From: an uncultured cyanobacterium
GTDB taxonomy: Bacteria > Cyanobacteriota > Cyanobacteriia > PCC-6307 > Cyanobiaceae
DNA length: 41,828 bases
Assembly: GCA_903856805.1 (NCBI GenBank)
Contig: CAIOCZ010000095.1
Coordinates: 1 to 41,828, forward strand
Reading direction: 5' to 3'
The position numbers were made by a program, and so were the translations under genes. This document shows, piece after piece, positions 24,216-34,169 of this stretch. The notes beneath the pieces were generated by a model, which was not told the DNA's origin, did no database searches, and worked only from the letters and a program-made list of their open reading frames with translations. Position 1 is the stretch's first letter. Each line of letters opens with the position of its first letter.

Positions 24216-24557
24216 TCAGCGGCCCTCGAAGACCACGAAGCAGGATCCCTGGCTCTGGGTATAAGCGTCGTAACCGACAAGGCGGACGTGGTGGTCGGGA
24301 TAGGCCCGGTGGCAGGCTTCCAACTCGCTCACGATCACCCCCAGATCCTTCTCGCCGAAGAACGGCAATTTCCAATACGACCAGTAGGTCGCCATGGAAC
24401 GGCTGGGGTGAACATGCTCCACCAGGGGGCTCCAACCCTGGGCAATGATATAAGCAATTTGATCGTAGATTTCGTCCTGAGTCATCGGCGGGAGGAAGCC
24501 GAACGTCTCCAGGGTGGCGACTGTTTGATAGTCACCCACGGTGCTCTTGAAGGGCAT
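24216..24557 (-). CDS. cbbS: RuBisCO small subunit, form IA
   Basis: A 113-residue small subunit: TVATLETFGFLPPMTQDEI, YIIAQGWSPLVEH, the TYWSYWKLPFFGE block and CHRAYPDHHVRLVGYD. The short betaA-betaB loop is typical of form I bacterial-type small subunits. The ATG at 24557 begins MPFKSTVGDYQT, the standard form IA start. It follows cbbL by 101 bp and is followed by a 273-bp leader before csoS2. Confidence 0.97.
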   Translation of the reverse strand: MPFKSTVGDYQTVATLETFGFLPPMTQDEIYDQIAYIIAQGWSPLVEHVHPSRSMATYWSYWKLPFFGEKDLGVIVSELEACHRAYPDHHVRLVGYDAYTQSQGSCFVVFEGR

Positions 24558-24658
24558 GGGGATCCTTGCGGTGAGATGGGGGGTGGGGACGGCCCAAGAT
24601 CGTTGTCGAGGAGAGGAAGTGCTACTCCCCGACCGATCCATGGGCGTTCAGGACACGA

Positions 24659-26071
24659 TCACTGAACGTCGAGTTTGTCGACGGTGTCGAACTCGAACTT
24701 GATTTCTTTCCAGGTCTCGAGGGCGATCGCCAGCTCGGGGCTGTGCTTAGCGGCTTCCAGGAGGATGTCGCGGCCTTCGCGTTCGATTTCACGACCGGCG
24801 TTACGGGCCTTGACGCAGGCTTCCAGGGCCACCCGGTTGGCGGCGGCGCCAGCAGCGGAGCCCCAAGGGTGACCGTGGGTACCACCACCGAACTGAAGCA
24901 CCGAATCGTCTCCGAAGATGCTCACCAGCGCGGGCATGTGCCACACGTGGATACCACCGGAGGCCACGGCGAACACGCCGCCCATGGAACCCCAGTCCTG
25001 ATCAAAGAAGTTGCCGCGGCTGCGATCTTCTGGCACGAACGATTCGCGCAGCTGATCGATATAGCCGAGAGTGGATTGACGATCGCCTTCGAGTTTGCCC
25101 ACCACCGTTCCGGTGTGGAGCTGGTCGCCACCGGAGAGACGCAGGCACTTGGCGAGCACGCGGAAGTGAATGCCGTGCTTGGGATGGCGGTCGATCACCG
25201 CGTGCATGGCGCGGTGGATGTGAAGCAGCATCCCGTTCTTACGGCACCACTTCGCCAGGCCGGTATTGGCGGTAAAGCCACCGGTGATGTAGTCGTGCAT
25301 GATGATGGGCTGGCCCAGTTCCTTAGCGAACTCGGCACGCTCATACATCTCTTCAGGAGTGGCGGCGGTGCAGTTGAGGTAGTGGCCCTTCTTCTCGCCG
25401 GTTTCCTGCTCCGATAGTTTCACGGCCTCGGCCACGAACTCGAAACGGTTCTGCCAGCGCTGGAAGGGCTGGGAGTTGATGTTTTCGTCGTCCTTGGTGA
25501 AGTCGAGACCACCGCGCAGGCATTCGTACACCACGCGGCCATAGTTCTTACCGCTCAGGCCCAGCTTGGGCTTGATGGTGCAACCCAGAAGGGGACGGCC
25601 GTACTTGTTCATCCGGTCGCGCTCGACCACGATGCCGTTCGGGGGACCCATGCAGGTCTTGATGAAGGCCATCGGGAAGCGGATGTCTTCCAGACGCAGG
25701 TGGCGCAGGGCCTTGAAGCCGAACACGTTGCCAACCAGGGAGGTCAGCACGTTGGTGATGGAGCCTTCCTCGAACAGATCCAGGGGATAGGCAATGAAGG
25801 CATAGAAGGATTCCTTGTCGCCAGGAACGTCTTCGATGCGGTAGCAACGGCCCTTGTAGAAGTCGAGGTCGGTGAGGAGCTCGGACCACACAGTGGACCA
25901 GGTGCCGGTGGAAGATTCAGCGGCCACGGCTGCGGCAACTTCTTCCTTGGGAACACCTTCCTGGCCGGTGCACTTGAAGCAGGCCAGCAGGTCGGTGTCG
26001 AGGGGGACGTAATCAGGAGTCCAATACGTGTCGCGGTACTCCTTGACCCCGGCGTCGTACTTCTTGCTCAT
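24659..26071 (-). CDS. cbbL: RuBisCO large subunit, form IA
   Basis: A 470-residue large subunit that carboxylates ribulose bisphosphate. The N-terminus [19 protein letters not shown] is form IA. Catalytic K168 lies in TIKPKLG, the carbamylated K193 in GLDFTKDDE, and loop 6 is in GKLEGD. The enzyme is the main carboxysome cargo; its partners CsoS2, acRAF and CbbX are all coded in the same block. It lies 64 bp after csoS1 and should be cotranscribed with it. Confidence 0.98.
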   Translation of the reverse strand: MSKKYDAGVKEYRDTYWTPDYVPLDTDLLACFKCTGQEGVPKEEVAAAVAAESSTGTWSTVWSELLTDLDFYKGRCYRIEDVPGDKESFYAFIAYPLDLFEEGSITNVLTSLVGNVFGFKALRHLRLEDIRFPMAFIKTCMGPPNGIVVERDRMNKYGRPLLGCTIKPKLGLSGKNYGRVVYECLRGGLDFTKDDENINSQPFQRWQNRFEFVAEAVKLSEQETGEKKGHYLNCTAATPEEMYERAEFAKELGQPIIMHDYITGGFTANTGLAKWCRKNGMLLHIHRAMHAVIDRHPKHGIHFRVLAKCLRLSGGDQLHTGTVVGKLEGDRQSTLGYIDQLRESFVPEDRSRGNFFDQDWGSMGGVFAVASGGIHVWHMPALVSIFGDDSVLQFGGGTHGHPWGSAAGAAANRVALEACVKARNAGREIEREGRDILLEAAKHSPELAIALETWKEIKFEFDTVDKLDVQ

Positions 26072-26135
26072 GGAGGTTCTCCGTTTGGGTCGGGTGGGAA
26101 TTCAGAGGGGATGATGCGCGTCAGGCGCGTTCCGC

Positions 26136-26447
26136 TCAGTCCTTCGAACCAAGGCCGAAGCTGCTGTTCAGGGCCGGCTCCACTTCGCGGTGGGGGCGGG
26201 CGATGATGTGGGCAGCCACAAGGCCGTCACCCACGCGCTCACAAGCGTCAGCACCGGCGCGAACGGCGGCGTTCACGGCACCGGTTTCGCCACGAACCAA
26301 GACGGTCACGTAACCGCCACCGACGAACTCACGACCGATCAGGCGCACTTCGGCGGCCTTGGTCATGGCGTCAGCCGCCTCGATTGCAGGCACGAGGCCG
26401 CGGGTCTCGATCATGCCGAGGGCGATGCCCATGGTTTCGTTTGCCAT
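26136..26447 (-). CDS. csoS1A: Major carboxysome shell hexamer CsoS1
   Basis: A 103-residue BMC-domain protein, the main facet-forming hexamer. It reads MANETMGIALGMIETRGLVP, then FVGGGYVTVLVRGETGAV, with the AHIIARPH segment near the end. The ATG at 26447 is supported by GGAG 8-9 nt upstream and by family alignment. There is only one plain CsoS1 here; the other hexamer-type protein is CsoS1E. The SD core GGAG can pair with CTCC across a TTTC loop just upstream, so the start may be partly masked. Confidence 0.97.
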   Translation of the reverse strand: MANETMGIALGMIETRGLVPAIEAADAMTKAAEVRLIGREFVGGGYVTVLVRGETGAVNAAVRAGADACERVGDGLVAAHIIARPHREVEPALNSSFGLGSKD

Positions 26448-26559
26448 TGCCAGCTCCGAAAGGAGGGGGGGTGGAATGTTCGGAAGTAACAGTGCTCCGC
26501 CGCCCAACCGTCCGTCAAGCCATTTCGTCCCGCATCGCCATCAAGGTTTTGGGTGCGCC

Positions 26560-26589
26560 AGATAAGTAAAGCTGATCGGTGCTCAACAA
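26560..26589 (-). promoter_or_regulatory. Possible promoter for the csoS1-cbbLS-cso operon
   Basis: On the minus strand TTGTTG (26589-26584) and TTATCT (26565-26560) are 18 bp apart, about 110 bp upstream of csoS1. The 214-bp gap between sbtB and csoS1 is the obvious place for the main carboxysome promoter. The match is moderate, and no regulator site is identifiable. Confidence 0.3.
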
Positions 26590-26661
26590 ATCGTTAGCAA
26601 TCCCTGCTGGCCGTCCCGCCGGTGGGCTCCGAGGCGACGGAGCGGCCCTGGAAGCGCCCTC

Positions 26662-26943
26662 TCAAAGCGGCTCGGCGTCGGACACGAAGCCAACCCCGCC
26701 GTAGAGCTCCAGCAGGGGTTTGACGGCCTCCCGCAAGCGATTCACCATGTGGCTTTCGCAGAAGGCCACGATGTGGGCGTTGGCGCCGAGTCCTGAGAAG
26801 TCCATGTCTTCGGAGATTTCACCCGCCAAGCCGCGTCCGGTCACATGGCGCATCACGGAATAGCCGGGGGCCCCGGCTTTGTGAAGGGCCTTACAGACGC
26901 GATTCGCTTCGCGTTCATTGAGAAACAGGTCGATTCGCTTCAT
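26662..26943 (-). CDS. sbtB: SbtB-like PII-family regulator
   Basis: A 93-residue protein with the ferredoxin-like PII fold: MKRIDLFLNEREANRVCKAL, then GAPGYSVMRHVTGRG and AHIVAFCESH. The neighbouring sbtA identifies it as SbtB, the adenyl-nucleotide-binding trimer that gates SbtA. In beta-cyanobacteria SbtB ends in a redox loop with CGPxGC; here the protein stops at VSDAEPL with no Cys pair at the end. Regulation by nucleotides is therefore expected, but the C-terminal redox switch is missing. It is 73 bp downstream of sbtA. Confidence 0.85.
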   Translation of the reverse strand: MKRIDLFLNEREANRVCKALHKAGAPGYSVMRHVTGRGLAGEISEDMDFSGLGANAHIVAFCESHMVNRLREAVKPLLELYGGVGFVSDAEPL

Positions 26944-27016
26944 GATTCAGATGCCAGGAAAACCGATAAACGTAGAGTTGATGCGTTGCTGAATAGAAAG
27001 CCACCGCCATGGACGG

Positions 27017-28021
27017 TCAGCTTGCCGGAACGAAACGTTGGATGAGAGCCATATAAATAGGGATTCCAATCACCACGTTGAAGGGGAAAGTCACCCCTAG
27101 TGCCGAGGAAATATAAAGACTCGGATTGGCCTGCGGGACAGTCATACGCATGGCCGCTGGCACGGCGATATAGGACGCGCTAGCACAGAGAACCATGAAT
27201 AGAAGCGTGTCTCCTTGGGGCAGGGAGAGGGCCAAGGACAGGGCGAGGCCCACGGCCGCATGCACTAACGGCGCCAGAATGGCAAAGGCAATCAAAAGGG
27301 GGCCTGCGCGACGAAGGTCCTGGATCCGCTGGGCGGCCACAATGCCCATGTCCAGGAGAAAGAAGCAAAGGGCTCCGTAAAACATTTTATCGGTAAATGG
27401 CTCCATCTTTGTCAATCCCGTGGGACTGAAACTGGCCACCAACCCACCAATCACCAGACTCCCAATCAGCAAAAAGACAGAGCCATTCAAAAAAGCTTCC
27501 CGGAGGATTTCATTCCAGGCAATATTTCCCTTTTGACTTTTCTTGACTGTGTCAGCACTGGATGCAGCAACCCTGGCGAGTAACACTCCCACCACGATAG
27601 CCGGGGATTCCATCAGGGCAAGCGCGGCCACCATAAAGCCATCAAAATCAATCTTCAACACGTTGAGAAAACTCTCAGCCGTGATGAAAGTAACGGCGCT
27701 GATTGATCCATAAGAAGCGGCGATTGCAGCGGCATTGAATGGATCTAACCAACTGCGCAATATCAAAAAACTACTCAAGGGAACCAGCAGGGACATCAAC
27801 ACAGCCGCCCCGATCGTCAGCACCACCTGCGGTCCCAGGCCGCTATGGGCCAACTCCAACCCCCCCTTGAACCCGATGGCAAGGAGCAGATAGAGGGAAA
27901 AAAGCTTGGGGAGTGGCGAGGGAATTTCCAGGTCGGACCCCAGCAAGACGGCCAGGATGCCAAGAAAGAAGAACAGAACGGGCGCTGAAACCAGGTTCTG
28001 CAGGACCAGGCTTGACTGCAT
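27017..28021 (-). CDS. sbtA: Sodium-dependent bicarbonate transporter SbtA
   Basis: A 334-residue membrane protein with about ten hydrophobic segments in two inverted halves. Diagnostic parts are SAPVLFFFLGILAVLLGSDL, GFKGGLELAHSG, the AASYGSISAVTFITA crossover and CASASYIAVPAAMRM in the second half. It imports HCO3- with Na+ to feed the carboxysome. The start at 28021 is well supported by the AGGAGGT Shine-Dalgarno sequence at about 28023-28031. A soluble loop near residues 150-165 (SSADTVKKSQKGN) lies where SbtB docks in relatives. It is transcribed toward csoS1 and may share regulation with sbtB. Confidence 0.94.
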   Translation of the reverse strand: MQSSLVLQNLVSAPVLFFFLGILAVLLGSDLEIPSPLPKLFSLYLLLAIGFKGGLELAHSGLGPQVVLTIGAAVLMSLLVPLSSFLILRSWLDPFNAAAIAASYGSISAVTFITAESFLNVLKIDFDGFMVAALALMESPAIVVGVLLARVAASSADTVKKSQKGNIAWNEILREAFLNGSVFLLIGSLVIGGLVASFSPTGLTKMEPFTDKMFYGALCFFLLDMGIVAAQRIQDLRRAGPLLIAFAILAPLVHAAVGLALSLALSLPQGDTLLFMVLCASASYIAVPAAMRMTVPQANPSLYISSALGVTFPFNVVIGIPIYMALIQRFVPAS

Positions 28022-28280
28022 TGACCTCCTAGGGCCCGATGGAATCGCTCAAGTTACAGCCCTTGGACACGCTTTTGTCAGAGCTCGCACAACTGCGGCG
28101 CGATTCAGGTCCATTCGCCCGGAAGCTGCTTAGCGTGGATCGCGAGGCAGGAGACCCTGAGCTTGCTTGGGGTGGAATGTTCAACCCATCCTGCCTCCCC
28201 CTTCCCCCAACCCCTCCGCTATCAGCAAGCCCACGGCACCTTGACAGGTCAGAATTCAGATCCTTTGAGTGGGTCGAGAA

Positions 28281-28883
28281 GTGCGACGAGGGTCCACGGA
28301 GACACCACCTGTTCTTGTGATTGCCAGTGGCAATCCCCACAAGGTCGCTGAAATCAGCGCCATGCTTGCCCTGGTGGACGTGGAAGTCAGGCCCCAGCCT
28401 GCGGGCCTTGACATTGAGGAAACAGGCGACAGCTATGCCGCCAATGCCCGCTTGAAGGCCTCAACCGTGGCTCGGCTCACCGGCCAGTGGTCCCTTGCCG
28501 ACGACTCCGGGGTGGAAGTGGATGCCTTGGACGGACGCCCTGGCCTCTATTCGGCCCGCTATGCCGCCAGCGACCCGGAACGAATTCAGCGCCTCCTTCA
28601 GGAGTTGGGAACCCATCCCTACCGAGGGGCCAGCTTCATCTCAGCCATGGCCTTGGCCGACCCCAGCGGCCTGGTGTGTGCCGAATCGGACGGCATCTGT
28701 CGGGGCACCATCCTGACCACCCCCCAAGGGACGGGAGCCGGTTATGACCCCATCTTTCATGTGCGCGAGGCTGGAGTCAGCTATGCCGAGATGGGTGACC
28801 ACCTGCGCCAACGGTTGGGCAGCCGTGGCAAAGCGGCTCGAACGCTGGGCCCTGAACTTCGTCGCTGTCTGGGCCTGACGTAA
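28281..28883 (+). CDS. rdgB: XTP/dITP diphosphatase (RdgB/HAM1)
   Basis: A 200-residue HAM1-family nucleotidase that removes inosine/xanthosine triphosphates from the nucleotide pool. It has SGNPHK (16-21) for substrate contact, ADDSGVEVDALDGRPGLYSA with the metal-binding Asp pair, and GYDPIF near the end. The GTG at 28281 (reads MRRGSTETPP) is preferred; another GTG at 28269 is possible. It is the only plus-strand gene between the csoS1D and sbtA genes, separating csoS1D from the rest of the operon. It has no known tie to carbon fixation. The 247 bp before it also contains the sbtA leader. Confidence 0.94.
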   Translation: MRRGSTETPPVLVIASGNPHKVAEISAMLALVDVEVRPQPAGLDIEETGDSYAANARLKASTVARLTGQWSLADDSGVEVDALDGRPGLYSARYAASDPERIQRLLQELGTHPYRGASFISAMALADPSGLVCAESDGICRGTILTTPQGTGAGYDPIFHVREAGVSYAEMGDHLRQRLGSRGKAARTLGPELRRCLGLT

Positions 28884-28900
28884 GCAGCCGGTGCCGCGGC

Positions 28901-29827
28901 TCAGCGGTTATTGATCCCGGCCACGGCCCGCATCGCGGCGGCGGCGGCCTCTTCCACATCCCCCTCCCGGCCCGCCAGGGTCAATCGCCCGAAGGCCCCG
29001 ACGGCCTTGACATCCACAATGGTGATATTAGAACCTTTCTCCGCCTCATTGGCGGCAATAAGAACGTATCCAGCCGGCTCAGTTTCGAGAATAAACATAC
29101 TCATTCCCGCCTGAATCATTGATCCTCGGCGATTCAGCCGGTTGATCAGAACCGCATGGTCCGGGGTGATGGCACGGATGATTTCCGTCCAGGTCACGTC
29201 ACAGCGACTACGGCGATCGATGCTGCTGCCGATCGCTTCCAGCACCACTTCGCCGGAGTGGAGCACATTGCTCTGATCACGGTGGTAGATCGCGATCGAG
29301 CCAAAGGCCCGCTCCACCACCATCTGACCTAGGCGCACCGTACTTGCCTTCAGGGCAATATCGGTGACCCGATGCACCGCCATCCCCGGCGATACCTCCA
29401 GCCACAAGCAGGCATCGCCGGGGATGGGCAGGAACCCCTGGGAGACCGTTCCCATATAGGCCGCTAACTGGGGTTGAAGCGAATCGAGAAACACATAGGT
29501 ACGGAGCTCAATCGATTGCACGTGGCTCGATTGACGGGCAAGGCGACGGCCCTCACTATCTGTGGTGATGACGCAGCTGGCCCCCGAGCTCTCGCCACTC
29601 ACATCCGTTCCGGTGATCCGCAAGGAAGAACGCCGGCGCTGGATGGCCCGATCATCGGCACTGGCAGGGTTGAGCTGGCGGGAAAGACGGGAATCCATCA
29701 AGACGTCGGCCGGAGGTCGACGGAGTGGGGGAGCAGGGAAGTGAGCTGCGGTAGGGGGTGAACTGGGGCTGGCCTGGGAAAGGTCCACCTGTGGCCGGGT
29801 CACGGTCGTCCGAGACACCAGAGTCAT
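28901..29827 (-). CDS. csoS1D: CsoS1D, tandem-BMC trimeric shell protein
   Basis: A 308-residue tandem BMC (BMC-T) protein forming stacked trimers with a large gated pore, thought to pass RuBP and 3-PGA. Domain 1 runs from about 104 ([20 protein letters not shown]); domain 2 from about 205 ([19 protein letters not shown]), ending [20 protein letters not shown]. The tail before domain 1 holds RITGTDVSG and [11 protein letters not shown], resembling CsoS2 ITG repeats. The start is uncertain: ATG 29827 (or 29839) gives a proline-rich leader, whereas ATG 29698 gives about 265 residues, closer to what I recall for Prochlorococcus CsoS1D. It converges on rdgB (17 bp between stops). Confidence 0.92.
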   Translation of the reverse strand: MTLVSRTTVTRPQVDLSQASPSSPPTAAHFPAPPLRRPPADVLMDSRLSRQLNPASADDRAIQRRRSSLRITGTDVSGESSGASCVITTDSEGRRLARQSSHVQSIELRTYVFLDSLQPQLAAYMGTVSQGFLPIPGDACLWLEVSPGMAVHRVTDIALKASTVRLGQMVVERAFGSIAIYHRDQSNVLHSGEVVLEAIGSSIDRRSRCDVTWTEIIRAITPDHAVLINRLNRRGSMIQAGMSMFILETEPAGYVLIAANEAEKGSNITIVDVKAVGAFGRLTLAGREGDVEEAAAAAMRAVAGINNR

Positions 29828-30089
29828 CGAAACCGGCAACGGCCATCAAGGGGACGTCCAGGGACTCGACTGGTGTCGTAGGGACTCCAATCGATCTCCG
29901 TCAAGTCCTCCGGTTCTGGATTGACATCCAACAAAAGTGGGCGGATCCTAACGCCCGTACTCCCCCCGAATTCAAGCTGGCTACGGGTGGGGCGCGGCGG
30001 TAGCCAGGGGACTGGCGCGCCGTGGCGATCGGGGCTTGCCTGCCCAACCAGAGCCGGTACTGTCCGCCCAATCCACGATTGGCCGGTCG

Positions 30090-30584
30090 ATGGCAGCCCG
30101 CTCCCCTTCCGCCCCCATCGGTTCTGCCCCACCGCTGGAGACCATGTCCCCGCCCCCAAGCCCAGGGGTGCCGGAAGCGATGGCTCAGGCCCTGCAGCAA
30201 GGCCTCTCACCGGAGCAGGCCTTGGCGGTGCTCGGGCTGGGCTGGATGCGTCAACTCAGCGAGAGCGCCAGGCCCCACCCCTGGACCTGGCAGGAGGCAC
30301 CCAGCTCACCCCCAGAAGCAGAAGGCGCCAACGTTGATCTGATCACCCTGCGTCAGCGGCTGGAGCTCACCAAGCTGGCGATCGACACGGGAGCCCCCAT
30401 GAGCACCGCCGAAGTCACCCTATTGCTGGGGGCCCGCCCCGGGGCAGACCTGGTGGAACGGGGTGGGCTGGTGGCCCGCCGCCTGCGCCGCAATCTCTGG
30501 GTGCTCAGTCGGGGGGGCATCCGCCAGAACGAGGGCGAGCACAATGTGGTTCGCTTCAGCGAAGGGTTCCGCCGGCGTCTCTGA
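30090..30584 (+). CDS. Unrecognised protein between csoS1D and chlN
   Basis: A 164-residue protein from the ATG at 30090; ATG 30144 is another candidate start. I do not recognise the family. The first ~45 residues are Pro/Ser/Ala-rich. The rest is helical, with LSPEQALAVLGLGWMRQL, ITLRQRLELTKLAIDTGAPM and STAEVTLLLGARPGADLVER, the last ending ARRLRRNLWVLSR. The latter part looks like a small helix-turn-helix or winged fold with a basic edge, so DNA binding is possible but not shown. It is divergent from csoS1D and lies 130 bp before chlN. Codon use is native. Confidence 0.7.
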   Translation: MAARSPSAPIGSAPPLETMSPPPSPGVPEAMAQALQQGLSPEQALAVLGLGWMRQLSESARPHPWTWQEAPSSPPEAEGANVDLITLRQRLELTKLAIDTGAPMSTAEVTLLLGARPGADLVERGGLVARRLRRNLWVLSRGGIRQNEGEHNVVRFSEGFRRRL

Positions 30585-30633
30585 GCTGATCCGGTGACAG
30601 CGGCCCCTCGCTGTATCAACGAAGGTGACGTAA

Positions 30634-32016
<1,383 letters not shown>

Positions 32017-32079
32017 CAAGCCTGCACTGGCGCTGTTCTTGGTTGTCGTTCTCGCCCTGTTCACCTCATTTTCATCACG

Positions 32080-33744
32080 ATGGAACTCACGCTCTGGACC
32101 TACGAAGGCCCCCCCCATGTGGGTGCCATGCGCATCGCGGCGTCGATGGAGGGGGTGCACTACGTCCTGCATGCGCCCCAGGGCGACACCTATGCCGATC
32201 TGCTGTTCACCATGATCGAGCGGCGCAACCGGCGGCCACCGGTCACCTACACCACCTTCCAGGCCAGGGATCTGGGCGGTGATACCGCTGAGCTGGTCCA
32301 ACGTTCGATCCGCGATGCCGTGGAGCGCTTCCGGCCGGAGGCGCTGTTGGTGGGGGAAAGCTGCACAGCGGAGCTGATTCAGGACCAACCGGGCGCCCTG
32401 GCCGCCGGCATGGGTTTTGGCGATCTGCCGATCGTGAGTCTGGAACTGCCGGCCTACTCCAAGAAGGAAAACTGGGGCGCGGCCGAAACCTTTTACCAGC
32501 TGGTGAGGAGCCTGCTCAAGCCCCAAGTGCCTGCACCGGGTACCCCGAAGCCCTCGCCCAACCGCTGGCGCGAGGAGGGCCGCCGTCCCCGGGTCAATCT
32601 GCTGGGCCCAAGCCTGCTGGGCTTCCGTTGCCGCGACGATGTGCGTGAGGTGACGCGCCTGCTCGCCGATCTGGGCATTGATGTGGCGGTCACCGCCCCC
32701 CTGGGGGCTCGGCCGGCCGATCTAATGCGCATCCCCAGCGCCGATGCCAACGTCTGCCTTTACCCCGAGGTGGCGGCGTCAACCTGCAGTTGGCTGGAGC
32801 GAAGCTTTGGCATGCCCACGGTGAAAACGGTGCCGATCGGCATCGCCGCCACCGAAGCCTTTCTGGCGGAGGTGGCCCAGGTGGTCGGGTTGACGCCGGC
32901 CCCAACCATGGACGAGTCCGCAGCAGTGGCCGGGGAGGGCGCGCGGCCCCCAGCTCGTGGACTCGGGGAACGGGCGTCGCGGATGCCCTGGTATTCGCGC
33001 TCCGTGGATTCCACCTACCTCACCGGCAAGCGAGTGTTCATCTTCGGGGATGCCACCCATGCGGTGGCCGCCGCCCGCATCGCCAGCCAGGAGCTGGGCT
33101 TTGAGGTGGTGGGCCTGGGGAGCTACAGCCGCGAGCAGGCCCGGGAGGTGCGGGCCGCCGCCCAGGAGCTGGGCCTTGAGGCCCTGATCACCGACGACTA
33201 CCTCGCCGTGGAGAAGGCCATGGCGGATGCGGCCCCCGAATTGGTGCTCGGTACCCAGATGGAGCGTCACAGTGCCAAGCGGCTGGGCATCCCCTGCGCC
33301 GTGATCAGCACCCCACTCCACGTGCAGGATGTGCCGGCCCGCTATGCCCCCCAGATGGGATGGGAGGGCGCCAATGTGATCTTCGACAGCTGGGTGCACC
33401 CGCTGATGATGGGGCTGGAGGAGCACCTGATTGGCATGTTCCGCCACGACTTTGAGTTCGTGGAGGGCCACCGCAGCCACCTGAGCCATGGGGCCCCAGC
33501 GGCCCCAAACCCCCAGGGCGAATCCTCAGCCGGTGAATCGCCCGCCATGGCCGTGGCGATCGCCGAACCTCCGGCCGGTTCAGAACCGGTGTGGACAGCC
33601 GAAGGAGAAGCCGAACTCAACAAAATCCCCTTCTTCGTACGAGGCAAGGTTCGTCGCAACACGGAAACCTTCGCCCGGGATCGGGGCCTGGCCTGCATCG
33701 ATGCGGAGGCCCTCTATGACGCCAAGGCCTTTTACAGCCGCTGA
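32080..33744 (+). CDS. chlB: Light-independent protochlorophyllide reductase subunit B
   Basis: A 554-residue ChlB. It starts [20 protein letters not shown] and places D36 in QGDTYADLL, the aspartate that completes the NB cluster. Also clear are [33 protein letters not shown], the [16 protein letters not shown] segment and the C-terminal [16 protein letters not shown] domain. A Pro/Ala-rich insertion separates that domain from the core at about residues 470-505. It forms an operon with chlN. Confidence 0.97.
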   Translation: MELTLWTYEGPPHVGAMRIAASMEGVHYVLHAPQGDTYADLLFTMIERRNRRPPVTYTTFQARDLGGDTAELVQRSIRDAVERFRPEALLVGESCTAELIQDQPGALAAGMGFGDLPIVSLELPAYSKKENWGAAETFYQLVRSLLKPQVPAPGTPKPSPNRWREEGRRPRVNLLGPSLLGFRCRDDVREVTRLLADLGIDVAVTAPLGARPADLMRIPSADANVCLYPEVAASTCSWLERSFGMPTVKTVPIGIAATEAFLAEVAQVVGLTPAPTMDESAAVAGEGARPPARGLGERASRMPWYSRSVDSTYLTGKRVFIFGDATHAVAAARIASQELGFEVVGLGSYSREQAREVRAAAQELGLEALITDDYLAVEKAMADAAPELVLGTQMERHSAKRLGIPCAVISTPLHVQDVPARYAPQMGWEGANVIFDSWVHPLMMGLEEHLIGMFRHDFEFVEGHRSHLSHGAPAAPNPQGESSAGESPAMAVAIAEPPAGSEPVWTAEGEAELNKIPFFVRGKVRRNTETFARDRGLACIDAEALYDAKAFYSR

Positions 33745-33785
33745 TTCCCGGAGGTCTTCGAGCCCCCCATCCAGCCTGGCGGCCG

Positions 33786-33808
33786 CCCTGGGGGCAAAAT
33801 TCCCAGGG
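33786..33808 (+). terminator. Hairpin after chlB
   Basis: CCCTGGG (33786-33792) pairs with CCCAGGG (33802-33808) across a 9-nt A-rich loop, 42 bp after the chlB stop. There is no T-run after it, so it is a possible rather than a standard terminator, or a 3'-stabilising stem. Confidence 0.35.
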
Positions 33809-33868
33809 GGCCGGCCGGCTCAAAATCAGGGCCACGCTCCATGATGGGGTGCGTTGATTAAGCCCCCC

Positions 33869-34147
33869 ATGCAGGCCATTTGGAATGGTGTAGTGATTGC
33901 CAGCAGTGACGACATCGTGACGGTGGAGGGCAACGCCTACTTCCCCCAAGAAGCCCTGGATCCGACCTGTGTCCAGCCTTCCGAGCATCGCAGTGTCTGC
34001 GGCTGGAAAGGCGAGGCCCATTACTACAACGTGGTGGTGAAGGGTGCCGTCAATCCCAATGCCGCCTGGTTTTACCCGGAACCGAAGGAGGCGGCCCAGC
34101 AGATCCAGGGACGGGTGGCCTTCTGGAAGGGAGTGCAGGTGGGCTGA
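33869..34147 (+). CDS. DUF427 domain protein
   Basis: A 92-residue protein of the DUF427 family: MQAIWNGVVIASSDDIVTVE, then GNAYFP and CGWKGEAHYYNVVVKG, with the ending NAAWFYPEPKEAAQQIQGRV and FWKGVQV. The family is a small beta-rich fold of unknown activity, widespread in cyanobacteria. ATG 33869 is preferred over TTG 33854. It stands alone between chlB and the TolC gene, 22 bp from the latter, so it may be cotranscribed with the efflux genes. Confidence 0.9.
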   Translation: MQAIWNGVVIASSDDIVTVEGNAYFPQEALDPTCVQPSEHRSVCGWKGEAHYYNVVVKGAVNPNAAWFYPEPKEAAQQIQGRVAFWKGVQVG

Positions 34148-34169
34148 AGCCCTTCGGTGAACGCACCTC

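Noticed and set aside
28039-28320. A 93-codon frame reading MESLKLQPLDTLLSELAQLR at its start
   Set aside because: The first third looks protein-like, but the rest is Pro/His-rich, it overlaps the rdgB start, and it begins in the sbtA leader. It was left out for lack of support.
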